Assembly: GCF_002261185.1 (NCBI RefSeq)
Contig: NZ_NEVQ01000001.1
Coordinates: 186,001-250,000 of the forward strand
Direction of reading: 5' to 3'
DNA: 64,000 bases
DNA from: Bordetella genomosp. 4
GTDB taxonomy: Bacteria > Pseudomonadota > Gammaproteobacteria > Burkholderiales > Burkholderiaceae_B
Shown: piece by piece, positions 28,145 to 36,808 of the stretch
Position numbering within the stretch: position 1 is the first letter of the stretch
How the letters are laid out: every line of letters starts with the position of its first letter
Translations under genes and position numbers: made by a program
Notes under the pieces: generated by a model
Told to the model about the DNA's origin: nothing
The model's database searches: none
Seen by the model: only the letters and a program-made list of their open reading frames with translations

Positions 28145-28154
28145 GATGGCTTTC

Positions 28155-29234
28155 CTAAAGGGATGGAGAGTCGGCGCCTGAGCGCCCATAGGGGGAAACC
28201 GCCGCCGCGTCGGCGGCAAAAAAATGCTGGTGCTCGGGTTGCCATGTCAGTTTCACGGCGTCGCCGGCCGTCGCGCGCAAATGCCCTGGCGCACGTACGG
28301 CAATGCCGCTACAAGTACCGATCCGGCACACCACAATGGAGTCTGCGCCAAAATATTCGACGCTTTCGACGACAGCCGGACGGCCATCGCCGTCAATCCG
28401 AATATGTTCCGGCCGAACGCCTAGACGCTTTGCTTGAACAGGGGCTGCGATGACCGGCAGGCTTTCTGTGCCGGCGATGCCGAGGCCGTTCCCTTGTGCG
28501 GACAAGTCCATCAGGTTCATCGGCGGCGTGCCGATAAAACGTGCCGCAAACTCGGTGGCAGGCCGTGCGTACAGGCCATCAGGCGTGTCGCGTTGCTCGA
28601 TGCGTCCATCACGCAGCAACACGACCTGATCGGCCATGCTCATGGCCTCGGTCTGATCATGCGTGACATATACCATGGTGATCCCGAGCGACTGTTGCAA
28701 GGCGCGGATCTCGCGCCGCATGTCATGGCGCAACTGTGCATCCAGATTCGAAAGCGGTTCGTCCATCAGGCATACCGGCGCCTCTGAAATGACTGCACGC
28801 CCTAATGCCACCCGTTGTTGTTGTCCACCAGACAACTGCGAGGGCTTGCGATCCAGCAAAGCCGTCAAACCCAATAAATCCGCTACGCGCTTGAGCCGGC
28901 GAGGATAGTCGGCAGACGGCTCTTTGCGGACCTTCAGGCCGAACAGAATATTCTCGCGCACCGATAGATGCGGGAATAGCGCATACGACTGGAACACCAT
29001 CGAGATGCGTCGCTGCGATGGCGGCAGATGCGTGACATCGCGATCGCCGATACGAATGTGGCCTGACGTCGGCGTGTCCAGTCCTGCGATCATGCGCAGC
29101 GTGGTTGATTTGCCGCAACCCGATGGTCCCAACAGCACCGTAAAACTACCAGCCGGCGCAGTGAAACTGACTCCCTGGATGGCAGCCGCATCGCCGTACT
29201 GTTTGGTCAGGTCTTCCAGGATGAGCATGGACAT
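28155..29234 (-). CDS. ugpC: ABC transporter ATPase, UgpC type
   Basis: A 359-residue MalK/UgpC-class ATPase. Walker A is GPSGCGKSTTLRM (about 37-49), the signature is LSGGQQQRVALGRA (about 135), Walker B is VCLMDEPLSNLD, and the switch is VYVTHDQTEAMS. The C-terminal 110 residues form the TOBE/regulatory OB domain (RLGVRPEHIRI). It is first in the ugpC-ugpB-ugpA-ugpE order, unlike the E. coli order B-A-E-C. It lies 148 bases after the phosphodiesterase gene, and that gap holds a LacI-type palindrome. Confidence 0.88.
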   Translation of the reverse strand: MSMLILEDLTKQYGDAAAIQGVSFTAPAGSFTVLLGPSGCGKSTTLRMIAGLDTPTSGHIRIGDRDVTHLPPSQRRISMVFQSYALFPHLSVRENILFGLKVRKEPSADYPRRLKRVADLLGLTALLDRKPSQLSGGQQQRVALGRAVISEAPVCLMDEPLSNLDAQLRHDMRREIRALQQSLGITMVYVTHDQTEAMSMADQVVLLRDGRIEQRDTPDGLYARPATEFAARFIGTPPMNLMDLSAQGNGLGIAGTESLPVIAAPVQAKRLGVRPEHIRIDGDGRPAVVESVEYFGADSIVVCRIGTCSGIAVRAPGHLRATAGDAVKLTWQPEHQHFFAADAAAVSPYGRSGADSPSL

Positions 29235-29311
29235 AATGATCGTTGGGTGGAATCGGATCTGTGTGCGGCGGTGTGGACCCCTGAGGGCGCGAGCCTCTTA
29301 TTCTGGAGGTA

Positions 29312-29329
29312 AATGAAATCCTTTTCATT
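29312..29329. promoter_or_regulatory. Candidate LacI-type operator upstream of ugpC
   Basis: AATGAAA-TCCT-TTTCATT, an inverted repeat of seven bases with a four-base centre, 78-95 bases before ugpC. Its arms ATGAAA-N4-TTTCAT are the same as those of the site just before the LacI-family gene (35056-35071). Confidence 0.65.
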
Positions 29330-29382
29330 CTGCGGTGCAAACATGACGTGGCCATGTCAGGTCCGCTGCCCTGCAGCACGCG

Positions 29383-30207
29383 TTACTCATCGATCAGGAC
29401 GCCGCCCTCTTCGTGAAACGGATAAGGTCCGGGATAGTCGCCGATGTAGGCGTGGTGCGTGACGAGGACGCCATTGCGCCATTCATGTAGGTGAAAACCC
29501 GGTGGTTCCATGACAAAGGCCGAGGGTCCATCCGGCCTCAGATCCAGCGCCACCTGATGCGCCGGACTTGGGCACGTCGAAGCGATCGTGCCGCCAAAAC
29601 GTTGAAAAATGGTGCGGTGCAGATGGCCGCACAGAATGCGTTCCACGTTGGGATGCGAGGCGACGATCTGCTCCAGCTCGGGCGCACCCGCGAGCAGGCC
29701 AATTGCATCCATGTGAGCAATGCCGGTAACGAATGGCGGATGATGCATGGCAATTGCGGTGGGCCGGCCCGGTTGTTCCGCGAGGCGTTCGCGCAGCCAA
29801 TCCAGCCGCTGCGAACACAAGGTGCCGTGGCTTTGCATCGGCACGACCGTGTCCAGCATCAACAGGCGCAGAGGATGATCCTCGACTGCGTATTGAACAA
29901 AACCATTTGCGCCCTGCAGATAGGTATGCGTGGGAAAGGCCGCCAATAGCGCTTCGCGCGCATCGTGATTGCCGGGCATCAGAAAATACGGTGTATGCAA
30001 AGCATCCAGCATGTTTTTCAAATGGGCGTATTCCTGCGGCCGGCCGAAATCCGTGAGATCGCCACTGATGATGACCAGATCCGGCGCGGGATCGAGACGG
30101 TTCAATGCTTCGATGGCAGGCGGCAGATAGCGATCGGTTTCGACCACGCGATAGGCCTTCTGGCCCGGCATGCGGATATGCAAATCAGTAATCTGTGCGA
30201 TGAGCAT
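29383..30207 (-). CDS. Calcineurin-like phosphodiesterase (GpdQ/CpdA type)
   Basis: A 274-residue metallophosphoesterase with all metal-site blocks: QITDLHI (Asp8, His10), VISGDLTDFG (about 46), MPGNHDAR (about 78), AMHHPPF (about 155) and CGHLHRTIF (about 195). The layout matches class III cyclic-nucleotide phosphodiesterases and the glycerophosphodiesterase GpdQ. There is no signal peptide, so it acts in the cytoplasm. It follows the ATPase of the neighbouring importer by 23 bases and precedes ugpC, so it probably cleaves an imported phosphodiester such as a glycerophosphodiester, releasing glycerol-3-phosphate. That substrate is inferred from context. Confidence 0.88.
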   Translation of the reverse strand: MLIAQITDLHIRMPGQKAYRVVETDRYLPPAIEALNRLDPAPDLVIISGDLTDFGRPQEYAHLKNMLDALHTPYFLMPGNHDAREALLAAFPTHTYLQGANGFVQYAVEDHPLRLLMLDTVVPMQSHGTLCSQRLDWLRERLAEQPGRPTAIAMHHPPFVTGIAHMDAIGLLAGAPELEQIVASHPNVERILCGHLHRTIFQRFGGTIASTCPSPAHQVALDLRPDGPSAFVMEPPGFHLHEWRNGVLVTHHAYIGDYPGPYPFHEEGGVLIDE

Positions 30208-30230
30208 GATGAGTCTGTAGGTGAGAGTCG

Positions 30231-31244
30231 TTAAATATGGCGAGCGGCAGGCGACGCAATTGCGGCTCGCGCCAACACAATGCTGACATGATCGCCTGCG
30301 GCATGCTGACTATGCGCCGGAGCAACCACCGGAAATCGCTGACCGTCGTCCAGGCCGATTTCGTAGCGTACTGAACTGCCGAGAAAAAAACGTGCCAGCA
30401 CACGGCCTGTCAATGCGCTGTCGCGAGGTGCCTCGAGCTGCGCCTCATGAGGACGAAACGCGACCGCATCATCACCGGCGATCAACCTGCCGTCATGCAG
30501 CCTCGCACGGACGCGACACAGGGTACCGAGAAACTCGGCAACGAAATCGCTGGCCGGCTCTTGATACAGGGTTTCTGCGGTTCCGACTTGTTCTAGATGT
30601 CCTGCAGACATGACGGCAATACGGTCACCCAACATCATCGCTTCGTCCTGGTCGTGCGTGACGATGACCGTCGTGATGTGCAACTCGCGGAGCATCTGCG
30701 CCAACTCCACGCGCAAGTGTTCGCGCAGTTTTGCGTCCAGCGCTGTCAGCGGCTCGTCGAGCAACAGCACACGCGGTTCGATAGCCAGGGCACGGGCCAG
30801 GGCCACGCGTTGACGTTGTCCGCCGGACAACTGATCGATACGCCGGTCGGCATAGGCCTCCAGGCGCACCAGCGCCAGCAGTTCACGTGCGCGCTGTTCT
30901 CGCGTGCCAGCATGGACATTGCGCACGCGCAAACCATAAGCCACGTTCTGCACGACGGTCATGTTGGGAAACAACGCATAGTTCTGGAACACCACGCCCA
31001 CACCTCTGTCTTCCGGCGAGAGCTGTGATACCTCGTCATTGCCGAAACGAATCGACGCACCGGCATCGGCCTGCTCCAGGCCGCAGATCAGGCGCAGCAA
31101 GGTTGTCTTGCCACAGCCCGATGGGCCGAGTAATGCCAGCGTTTCACCGCCCTGCACGTGCAGATCAATAGGATGCAGGGCTCGCGTTCCGTCTGGCCAA
31201 GTCTTGGCGCAGCCGCTTAGCGTAATGGCGATGGGGTCCGTCAT
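30231..31244 (-). CDS. ABC transporter ATPase (PotA/FbpC/PhnT-like)
   Basis: The ATG at 31244 overlaps the upstream permease stop (ATGA) and gives 337 residues; the longer reading frame is not needed. Walker A is GPSGCGKTTLLRL, the signature LSGGQRQRVALARALA, Walker B VLLLDEPLTALD, and the switch VIVTHDQDEAM. The C-terminal TOBE domain (VAFRPHEAQLEAPRDSALTG) follows. It belongs to the class that serves Fe3+, polyamine, thiosulfate and 2-aminoethylphosphonate importers. Its operon partners are two permeases, a periplasmic receptor, a LacI-family regulator and the phosphodiesterase. Confidence 0.88.
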   Translation of the reverse strand: MTDPIAITLSGCAKTWPDGTRALHPIDLHVQGGETLALLGPSGCGKTTLLRLICGLEQADAGASIRFGNDEVSQLSPEDRGVGVVFQNYALFPNMTVVQNVAYGLRVRNVHAGTREQRARELLALVRLEAYADRRIDQLSGGQRQRVALARALAIEPRVLLLDEPLTALDAKLREHLRVELAQMLRELHITTVIVTHDQDEAMMLGDRIAVMSAGHLEQVGTAETLYQEPASDFVAEFLGTLCRVRARLHDGRLIAGDDAVAFRPHEAQLEAPRDSALTGRVLARFFLGSSVRYEIGLDDGQRFPVVAPAHSQHAAGDHVSIVLARAAIASPAARHI

Positions 31245-32077
31245 GATGAAGAAGTCCGGATAACAGGTGTTTGGGCGGAGCGATCGCCGCGGGCGGCCAG
31301 CCATTGCAGACCTACCAGTAGCGGGATCAACATCAACAGAAAGACCAGGGTGTATGCTGATGCGATTTCCAATCGCATCGAGGCATAGCTGTCGGCCAGG
31401 CCGACGGGCAAGGTCTTGGTCAATGGTGTGTGCAACAGCCACGTCAAATTGAATTCGCCGATCGACAAGGTCAGCACGGTCAATGCGCCTGTGACAATGC
31501 CTGGTGCGGCGTTAGGCACGACAATGTGCAAAAAACGCTGCATACGTGTTGCGCCCAACGTCGAGGCGGCTTCGTCCAGTGTTGCCAAGTCAGCGCCCTG
31601 CATGCTGGCGCGCGCAGCACGCACCATGAATGGCAGTGTGAACAACACATGTCCGATCACGATGAACCAGATACTGCCACGCAGCCCGCTGACCGTGCCC
31701 CATGAGACGATCAACGCCAGCGCTGACGCCAGGCCTGGGACCGCAACGGGCAGGGTCAACAGTTCTTCCAATGCGCGAGCCAGGCGGCCGCGATGCAGCG
31801 TGAGCACCCACGCTGCAGGGACACCGACCAGCGTGCAAATTGCCAAGGTCAACAACGCGACGGCAAACGAACGCCAGATCGTATCGGCATAGAGTTCCCA
31901 GACCTCTGCGACCCAGCGCAAAGTCAGCCCGCTGGAAAGCCCCACAAAATAATTGTTGGTGAGGCCGGCCAAGACGGACAGCACTACTGGGCCGATCAAG
32001 AATGCCGCGACAGCCAGTGTGACGGTCAGTCCCAAGCGCGTATCAAATTTGGAAGCATGCATCATGGACCTCATCAC
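31241..32077 (-). CDS. ABC transporter permease (second of pair)
   Basis: A 278-residue inner-membrane protein of the CysW/PotC/PhnV class, with about six helices. The EAA loop is LDEAASTLGATRMQRFLHIV near residue 185. The start ATG overlaps the stop of the first permease by four bases and its own stop overlaps the ATPase start. All three genes are therefore translationally coupled. It pairs with the 32.1-32.9 kb permease to form the channel. Confidence 0.87.
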   Translation of the reverse strand: MMRSMMHASKFDTRLGLTVTLAVAAFLIGPVVLSVLAGLTNNYFVGLSSGLTLRWVAEVWELYADTIWRSFAVALLTLAICTLVGVPAAWVLTLHRGRLARALEELLTLPVAVPGLASALALIVSWGTVSGLRGSIWFIVIGHVLFTLPFMVRAARASMQGADLATLDEAASTLGATRMQRFLHIVVPNAAPGIVTGALTVLTLSIGEFNLTWLLHTPLTKTLPVGLADSYASMRLEIASAYTLVFLLMLIPLLVGLQWLAARGDRSAQTPVIRTSSS

Positions 32078-32919
32078 GCGGCCGCACCTGCACGGGCGCC
32101 CGCCAGGCTATGAGCGAGATATAACACCGCCCATGTGGCCAGGCCCAGCACAATAGACAGTGCTGCGGCGACCGGGATGTTCGCGTAGTTGGTGAACTCG
32201 TTATAGATGGTGATAGGCAGCACGTCGATCTGCGTTGCCAATGTGAATGCCGTACCGAATGCGCCCATGCTGGTCGCAAAACTCATCGCGCCTGCGCCGA
32301 TCAAGGCAGGCGTCAGTGCCGGCAATTCAATATCCATGAAGCGGCGCCACGGGCTCGCGCCCAATGTCCGTGCAGCCTCGAGCAAGCTCTGATCAATTTG
32401 CTCGGCCGCCGCCGTCAGCACACCGACGCAACGCGGCAGCGAAAAATACAGATAACCCAAAAACAATCCCGCCATGCCATAGGCAAACACCACGGTATCG
32501 CCAGTGAGCCATTTCGTGAGCGCACCGATGATGCCCTGACGTCCCGCGAGCAAGATAATCAGGAAGCCGACGACGACACCCGGAAAGGCCAATGGAAACA
32601 TCAGCAAGGAAATCAGCAGGCGGCGTCCCACAAAGTGCCGATGTCGGGCGAGAAAGCGGCCCACAGGCAACGCCACCAGCAGCGTTGCCAACGTCGCGGC
32701 CAATGACAGCGCGACGGTATTGAACAAACTGATCCAATACTGCGTGCCCGTCAGCACCGTCCAATAGGCCGATTGTCCGTTACGGCTTTCTGCGCCTGCC
32801 AGCGCCAACCCTGCCATGGGCAGCAGCCAGAACGCCAGGAATAGCGTCGCGGCAGGCGCCGCAAACCAAATCCATCCGCGGCGTCCCATTTCAATGCACT
32901 CCGAGGACAATGCCAACAC
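32074..32919 (-). CDS. ABC transporter permease (first of pair)
   Basis: A 281-residue permease with an N-terminal helix (WIWFAAPAATLFLAFWLLPM) and five further helices. The EAA loop is LLEAARTLGASPWRRFMDIE near 180. LLMFPLAFPGVVVGFLIIL is typical of the PotB/PhnU-like class. It starts 12 bases after the receptor gene and overlaps the second permease. The class covers iron, polyamine and phosphonate importers; the neighbouring phosphodiesterase points to a phosphorus-containing ligand. Confidence 0.87.
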   Translation of the reverse strand: MLALSSECIEMGRRGWIWFAAPAATLFLAFWLLPMAGLALAGAESRNGQSAYWTVLTGTQYWISLFNTVALSLAATLATLLVALPVGRFLARHRHFVGRRLLISLLMFPLAFPGVVVGFLIILLAGRQGIIGALTKWLTGDTVVFAYGMAGLFLGYLYFSLPRCVGVLTAAAEQIDQSLLEAARTLGASPWRRFMDIELPALTPALIGAGAMSFATSMGAFGTAFTLATQIDVLPITIYNEFTNYANIPVAAALSIVLGLATWAVLYLAHSLAGARAGAAA

Positions 32920-32931
32920 GCACGCAGAACA

Positions 32932-33942
32932 TCAGTTCACCTCTTTAGCGTACCGCTGCGAGAACGCACGCTGGCCCTCGGCCATTTTGACGTAGTCCAC
33001 CGTACCGGCGCGGGCATACTCTGCCTCGGGCAAGAACTTTTTCTGCGCTTCGGCTGACATGGCTTCCGGTCGCACGGGACGCAGGAATGCATTGGCCCAG
33101 ATGGCTTGGCCTGCATCCGACAACGTAAAGTCCAGCACTTTCTTGCCATTGTCGGCATGCGGTGCATTGGCCACCAGGCTCATAACGTAAGGCACTGCGA
33201 TCGTTCCTTCGGCCGGAATCACGAACTCGACGTTGCTGTGGTCCTTATACTTGGCCCGATACGCATTGAAATCGTAGTCGATCAAAATCGGAATTTCGCC
33301 CGACAAGACGCGTGCGTAAGCGGTCTGTTTGGGAACGATGGGCTGATTGGCCTTCATGTCTTTGAACCACTTGAGCGCCGGGTCAAAGTTATCCGGTGTG
33401 CCTCCCAGCGCGCGGTTGATGGCGACGGCGCCCACATAGCCGACAAAGGCCGAAGCCGGATCCAGATAACCGACCATGCCTTTGTACTCAGGCTTGAGCA
33501 GATCGGCCCAAGAGCGCGGAACAGGCTTGCCATCGAGTGCGTCGACGTTGACCATCAGGCCCAACGTGCCCGAATGAATGGCAAACCATTTGCCGTCGGG
33601 ATCTTTCATGCCTGCGGGAATCTGGTCCCAGTGTTGCGGTTTATAGTTTTGTACCAACCCGTCTTGCGCGGCCTGGATGCCGAACGTGACGCCGTAGTAC
33701 ACGACATCTGCCACGGGGTTGCCTTTTTCCGCCGCGATAGAGGCTAGCGATTGTCCCGAGTTTTTGTTGTCTGCCGGCACCGTGATACCGGTGGCTTTCT
33801 TGATGGCTTGGAGCTGTGTGCCCCAATCCGCCCACTCTGGCGGACAGTTGTAGCAGATCGCATTTTGCGCGTAGGCAGATGCGCCTGTCAGAGAAAGCGC
33901 CAATGTGGCGGCGCGTAACACGCATTGGACGAGGGATTTCAT
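32932..33942 (-). CDS. Periplasmic binding protein of the second ABC importer
   Basis: A 336-residue class II binding protein of the AfuA/PotD/PhnS kind, with a signal peptide (MKSLVQCVLRAATLALSLTG, cleavage near AYA-QN). The mature chain starts with ICYNCPPEWADWG, an unusual CxxC close to the N-terminus that may form a disulfide. Other landmarks are GQSLASIAAEKGNPVADVVY, WADLLKPEYKGMVGYLDPAS and PVRPEAMSAEAQKKFLPE. The conserved iron-coordinating tyrosine pair of FbpA is not evident near the C-terminus, so an Fe3+ ligand is not favoured. Its ATG overlaps the LacI-family stop, so regulator and transporter are made from one message. Confidence 0.85.
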   Translation of the reverse strand: MKSLVQCVLRAATLALSLTGASAYAQNAICYNCPPEWADWGTQLQAIKKATGITVPADNKNSGQSLASIAAEKGNPVADVVYYGVTFGIQAAQDGLVQNYKPQHWDQIPAGMKDPDGKWFAIHSGTLGLMVNVDALDGKPVPRSWADLLKPEYKGMVGYLDPASAFVGYVGAVAINRALGGTPDNFDPALKWFKDMKANQPIVPKQTAYARVLSGEIPILIDYDFNAYRAKYKDHSNVEFVIPAEGTIAVPYVMSLVANAPHADNGKKVLDFTLSDAGQAIWANAFLRPVRPEAMSAEAQKKFLPEAEYARAGTVDYVKMAEGQRAFSQRYAKEVN

Positions 33943-35042
33943 GTCGAACGTTTCCTTGGCGAAGGGAGAAAAGAATGAGCTGCAGCGCTTGCTGCGGCGT
34001 GGCGACGCAGCCCTTCATGACGGCGATCGGTGATGCATAACGCAGTTGCCGTGCCACCGTCGGAAATACGATGTGGCAGCCGGACTGATGAGGGTTTGTC
34101 CCCCTTCAGGCAGCCCAGTAATAAGGCGCATGCTGTCGCGCCGATTTCGCGGCTCGGTTGTGCCACTGTGGTCAGTGCCGGGACCATGAGCGCGCCAATG
34201 CTTGCACCGTCGAACCCGCAGACAGCGACGTCATCGGGTACGCGTATGCCCAGCGAGGCCAGTTGCGCGATGACGGAAACGGCCAGCAGATCGTTAGAGC
34301 AAAACAGTGCACTGGGGGCATCAGACTGCGCCAGCATGTCACGCAGCATGGGCGCGCTGGACTCGGTGTGCGCCGGCATGACCCAGTGCGCAATCGGTGG
34401 CAAGCCCGCCGTTCTCGCATAGCTCTGCGCGCCTTGCAGGCGGCGCCGCGCGCGATCCGACGCAGTCAATGGGCCACTGACAAAGGCAATGCGCCGATGG
34501 CCCAGCGCGCACAGGCGCGACACCATGTCGTGCGCGGCGGCCTTGTTGTCAACCGAGACAAAAGGGTGCGAGTTGGATTCGTTATAGGCCAGGATGTGCG
34601 GCATGCCCGCTTCATCCAATGCGCGCAAGGTCGCATTGCGCGACGGATTGCCCACTGTCAGGATCAAGCCATCGATCTGATGATCGATCAAGGCCTGCAC
34701 GCATTCCGACTCTACCGAGGGGTCGTAGCTCGTGATTCCCATCATGACGCTATAACCCGCCCTGCGTGCATATTGTTCAGCGCCCTCGAAACAATCCGCG
34801 AATACCGGATTGGCCAGCGTAGGCAGCAACAGACCGATGGTACGCGTACGGCCGGCGCGCAGACTGCGCCCTACCCGATTGGGGCGAAACCCGATGCGTT
34901 GCGCGACAGCGGCGATGTGTTCGCGTGTTTCGGGACGCAACAGTTCGGGTTGATTGAACGCACGCGAGACAGTCGCAGGGGATACGCCGGCCTGCTTGGC
35001 GATCTCCAGTATCGATGGTCGGTGCGGTATTTTTGCGGTCAC
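33939..35042 (-). CDS. LacI-family transcriptional regulator
   Basis: A 367-residue regulator starting at GTG 35042. The helix-turn-helix is SILEIAKQAGVSPATVSRAF (about 10-29), followed by the hinge helix and a periplasmic-binding-like effector domain (RTIGLLLPTLANPVFADCFE; HPFVSVDNKAAAHDMVSRL; DDVAVCGFDGASIGALMVP). The C-terminal 40 residues (ITDRRHEGLRRHAAASAAAH) extend past the usual end. It leads the operon and overlaps the receptor gene by four bases. A LacI-type palindrome lies 14-29 bases before its start, and a similar one precedes ugpC, so it probably regulates both importers and itself. Confidence 0.9.
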   Translation of the reverse strand: MTAKIPHRPSILEIAKQAGVSPATVSRAFNQPELLRPETREHIAAVAQRIGFRPNRVGRSLRAGRTRTIGLLLPTLANPVFADCFEGAEQYARRAGYSVMMGITSYDPSVESECVQALIDHQIDGLILTVGNPSRNATLRALDEAGMPHILAYNESNSHPFVSVDNKAAAHDMVSRLCALGHRRIAFVSGPLTASDRARRRLQGAQSYARTAGLPPIAHWVMPAHTESSAPMLRDMLAQSDAPSALFCSNDLLAVSVIAQLASLGIRVPDDVAVCGFDGASIGALMVPALTTVAQPSREIGATACALLLGCLKGDKPSSVRLPHRISDGGTATALCITDRRHEGLRRHAAASAAAHSFLPSPRKRST

Positions 35043-35055
35043 GGCAGGCTCGGCA

Positions 35056-35071
35056 ATGAAAACGATTTCAT
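35056..35071. promoter_or_regulatory. Candidate LacI-type operator before the lacI-family gene
   Basis: ATGAAAACGATTTCAT contains TGAAA-ACGA-TTTCA, the classic LacI/GalR operator form with a central CG. It lies 14 bases before the regulator's start codon. It would cover the promoter or the start region and give autoregulation; it is also 226 bases from the divergent amidase gene. Confidence 0.75.
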
Positions 35072-35296
35072 CTTAGGGGTAATACATGACAGCCAGATTT
35101 CACGAGATACGGTATCGTGCTTATATGGCAGTGCCAATGAAAATCGGTGTTGCGATGCGGCACAGGTTCATCACCAATACACCTTTTTGTTGTATGAACT
35201 TATAGAAAAACAGTTGTGCCGCAACGCAATACAGACGAGGTGCCTGTGCTACATCTGTAGGACGAAAAAAATCGAGGATCATCCCGGGGAAGGGAC

Positions 35297-36610
35297 ATGG
35301 GTGTGCAGCAAAAAAAAACAATTGAACTGAATCGCTTGAGTGCAACGCGGGCGGCGCAGCTATTGGCGCGTCGCGAGTTGAGCGCCGAGCAATTGCTACG
35401 GGCGTGTTTTGCGCGCATTGAACAGCGTGAGGGCGCTGTGCGAGCGTGGGCCGCCCTGGACAAGGAACTCGCGCTGACTCGCGCTCGCGAGTTGGATCGG
35501 GCGAGTACCCAAGGGGTTTTGCATGGTTTGCCGATCGGCGTGAAAGACATCTTTGCGACCAGCGATTTGCCGACGCGCTACGGGTCGCCCATCTATGAAA
35601 ATCACCAGCCGTCCATGGACGCAGCGGTGGTCGCGTTGTGCCGCGAGGCGGGAGCAGTGGTGGCGGGTAAAACCGTAACGACGGAATTCGCCACGTTTCA
35701 ACCGGGGCCGACGCGCAATCCTCACAACCAGGCATATAGTCCAGGCGGCTCGTCCAGCGGCTCTGCGGCCGCAGTGGCCGATCATATGGTGCCTCTGGCG
35801 TTGGGGACTCAGACAGCCGGTTCGATCATTCGCCCTGCCGCCTATTGTGGCGTTGTCGGATACAAACCTTCCTTTGGCCGGAGTCAACGCGCGGGTTTAA
35901 AGACCATCGCCGATTCATTGGACACCATAGGCGGGTTCGCACGCTCCGTTGACGATGTGGCGCTGCTCGCCTCGGTGCTGATGCGTGATCGCGAGTTGCG
36001 TGAGCTCGATTACGATGCCAAACCCCGTATTGGCATGTACCGCACCTCGCAATGGCGGCATACAGATCATGCCACGCGCGATGCCTATGCCCAGGCTGCG
36101 AGCGTGCTCTCGCGTGCGGGCGCACAGGTCGATGAGGTGGAGTTACCGCCGGTACTGTGTTCCCTGGTTCAGGTGCATGCCGATATCATGGGCTTTGAGA
36201 TGGCGCAGTCGCTGACTTTCGAGCGCACGCGTCATCGAGCCGGCCTGAGCAGCTCGCTACAGGCTTTGTTGGATGCAGGGTCCCAGATCACTGCAGAGGA
36301 GCATCGCGCCAATCTGGTTCGCGTCGAAGAAGGTCGCCAGCGTGCGCACAGCTGGTTTGAGCAGTACGACGTCGTGTTGGCGCCCAGCGCCAGCGGTGAG
36401 GCACCTTTTTTTGACCAAGGTACGGGCGATCCTTTGTTCTGCCGCGTGTGGACGCTGTTCGGTGCACCTTGCGTGCATCTGCCGTTCTACACGGGGCCTC
36501 AGGGTCTGCCTGTGGGCTTGCAGGTGGTTGGGCGCAGCGGCGACGATCGGCGTACGCTGGCCATCGCCCGGTGGCTTTTGAATGTGCTGCGTCCCGGCGA
36601 GGGGGACTGA
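35297..36610 (+). CDS. Amidase signature family hydrolase
   Basis: A 437-residue amidase with the complete Ser-cisSer-Lys triad region: LPIGVKDIF (Lys near 82), PGGSSSGSAAAVAD (cis-Ser near 155) and GTQTAGSIIRPAAYCG (nucleophile Ser near 178). It hydrolyses an amide to acid and ammonia in the cytoplasm. GatA is unlikely, since gatB and gatC are absent and the body matches catabolic amidases. The gene diverges from the lacI-type operon and ends before a very strong terminator. Two dyads upstream (35101-35119 and TGGCA-G-TGCCA at 35126-35136) could be regulator sites. Substrate unknown. Confidence 0.9.
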   Translation: MGVQQKKTIELNRLSATRAAQLLARRELSAEQLLRACFARIEQREGAVRAWAALDKELALTRARELDRASTQGVLHGLPIGVKDIFATSDLPTRYGSPIYENHQPSMDAAVVALCREAGAVVAGKTVTTEFATFQPGPTRNPHNQAYSPGGSSSGSAAAVADHMVPLALGTQTAGSIIRPAAYCGVVGYKPSFGRSQRAGLKTIADSLDTIGGFARSVDDVALLASVLMRDRELRELDYDAKPRIGMYRTSQWRHTDHATRDAYAQAASVLSRAGAQVDEVELPPVLCSLVQVHADIMGFEMAQSLTFERTRHRAGLSSSLQALLDAGSQITAEEHRANLVRVEEGRQRAHSWFEQYDVVLAPSASGEAPFFDQGTGDPLFCRVWTLFGAPCVHLPFYTGPQGLPVGLQVVGRSGDDRRTLAIARWLLNVLRPGEGD

Positions 36611-36684
36611 TCAGCTCCATAGCATGGACTGTTGGCATGACCGCGTGCGCTGCGGTTCCATGGTTACCGCGTGGAACCCAAGCT

Positions 36685-36725
36685 AAAAGGCCTGAGTCCG
36701 ATGCTGAATCGGACTCAGGCCTTTT
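36685..36725. terminator. Bidirectional rho-independent terminator between amidase gene and leuA
   Basis: An 18-bp perfect stem: AAAAGGCCTGAGTCCGAT (36685-36702), loop GCTGA, and its complement (36708-36725). A-runs on one side and T-runs on the other make it work in both directions. The two genes converge here. Confidence 0.95.
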
Positions 36726-36808
36726 CAATTGAGCCCGGCTTTTTAACTTCAACTTCCTTGTGGGCAGTTCAAGTAGACGGGTTTTTCATGGGCGCCAAGG
36801 GCTGCGGA

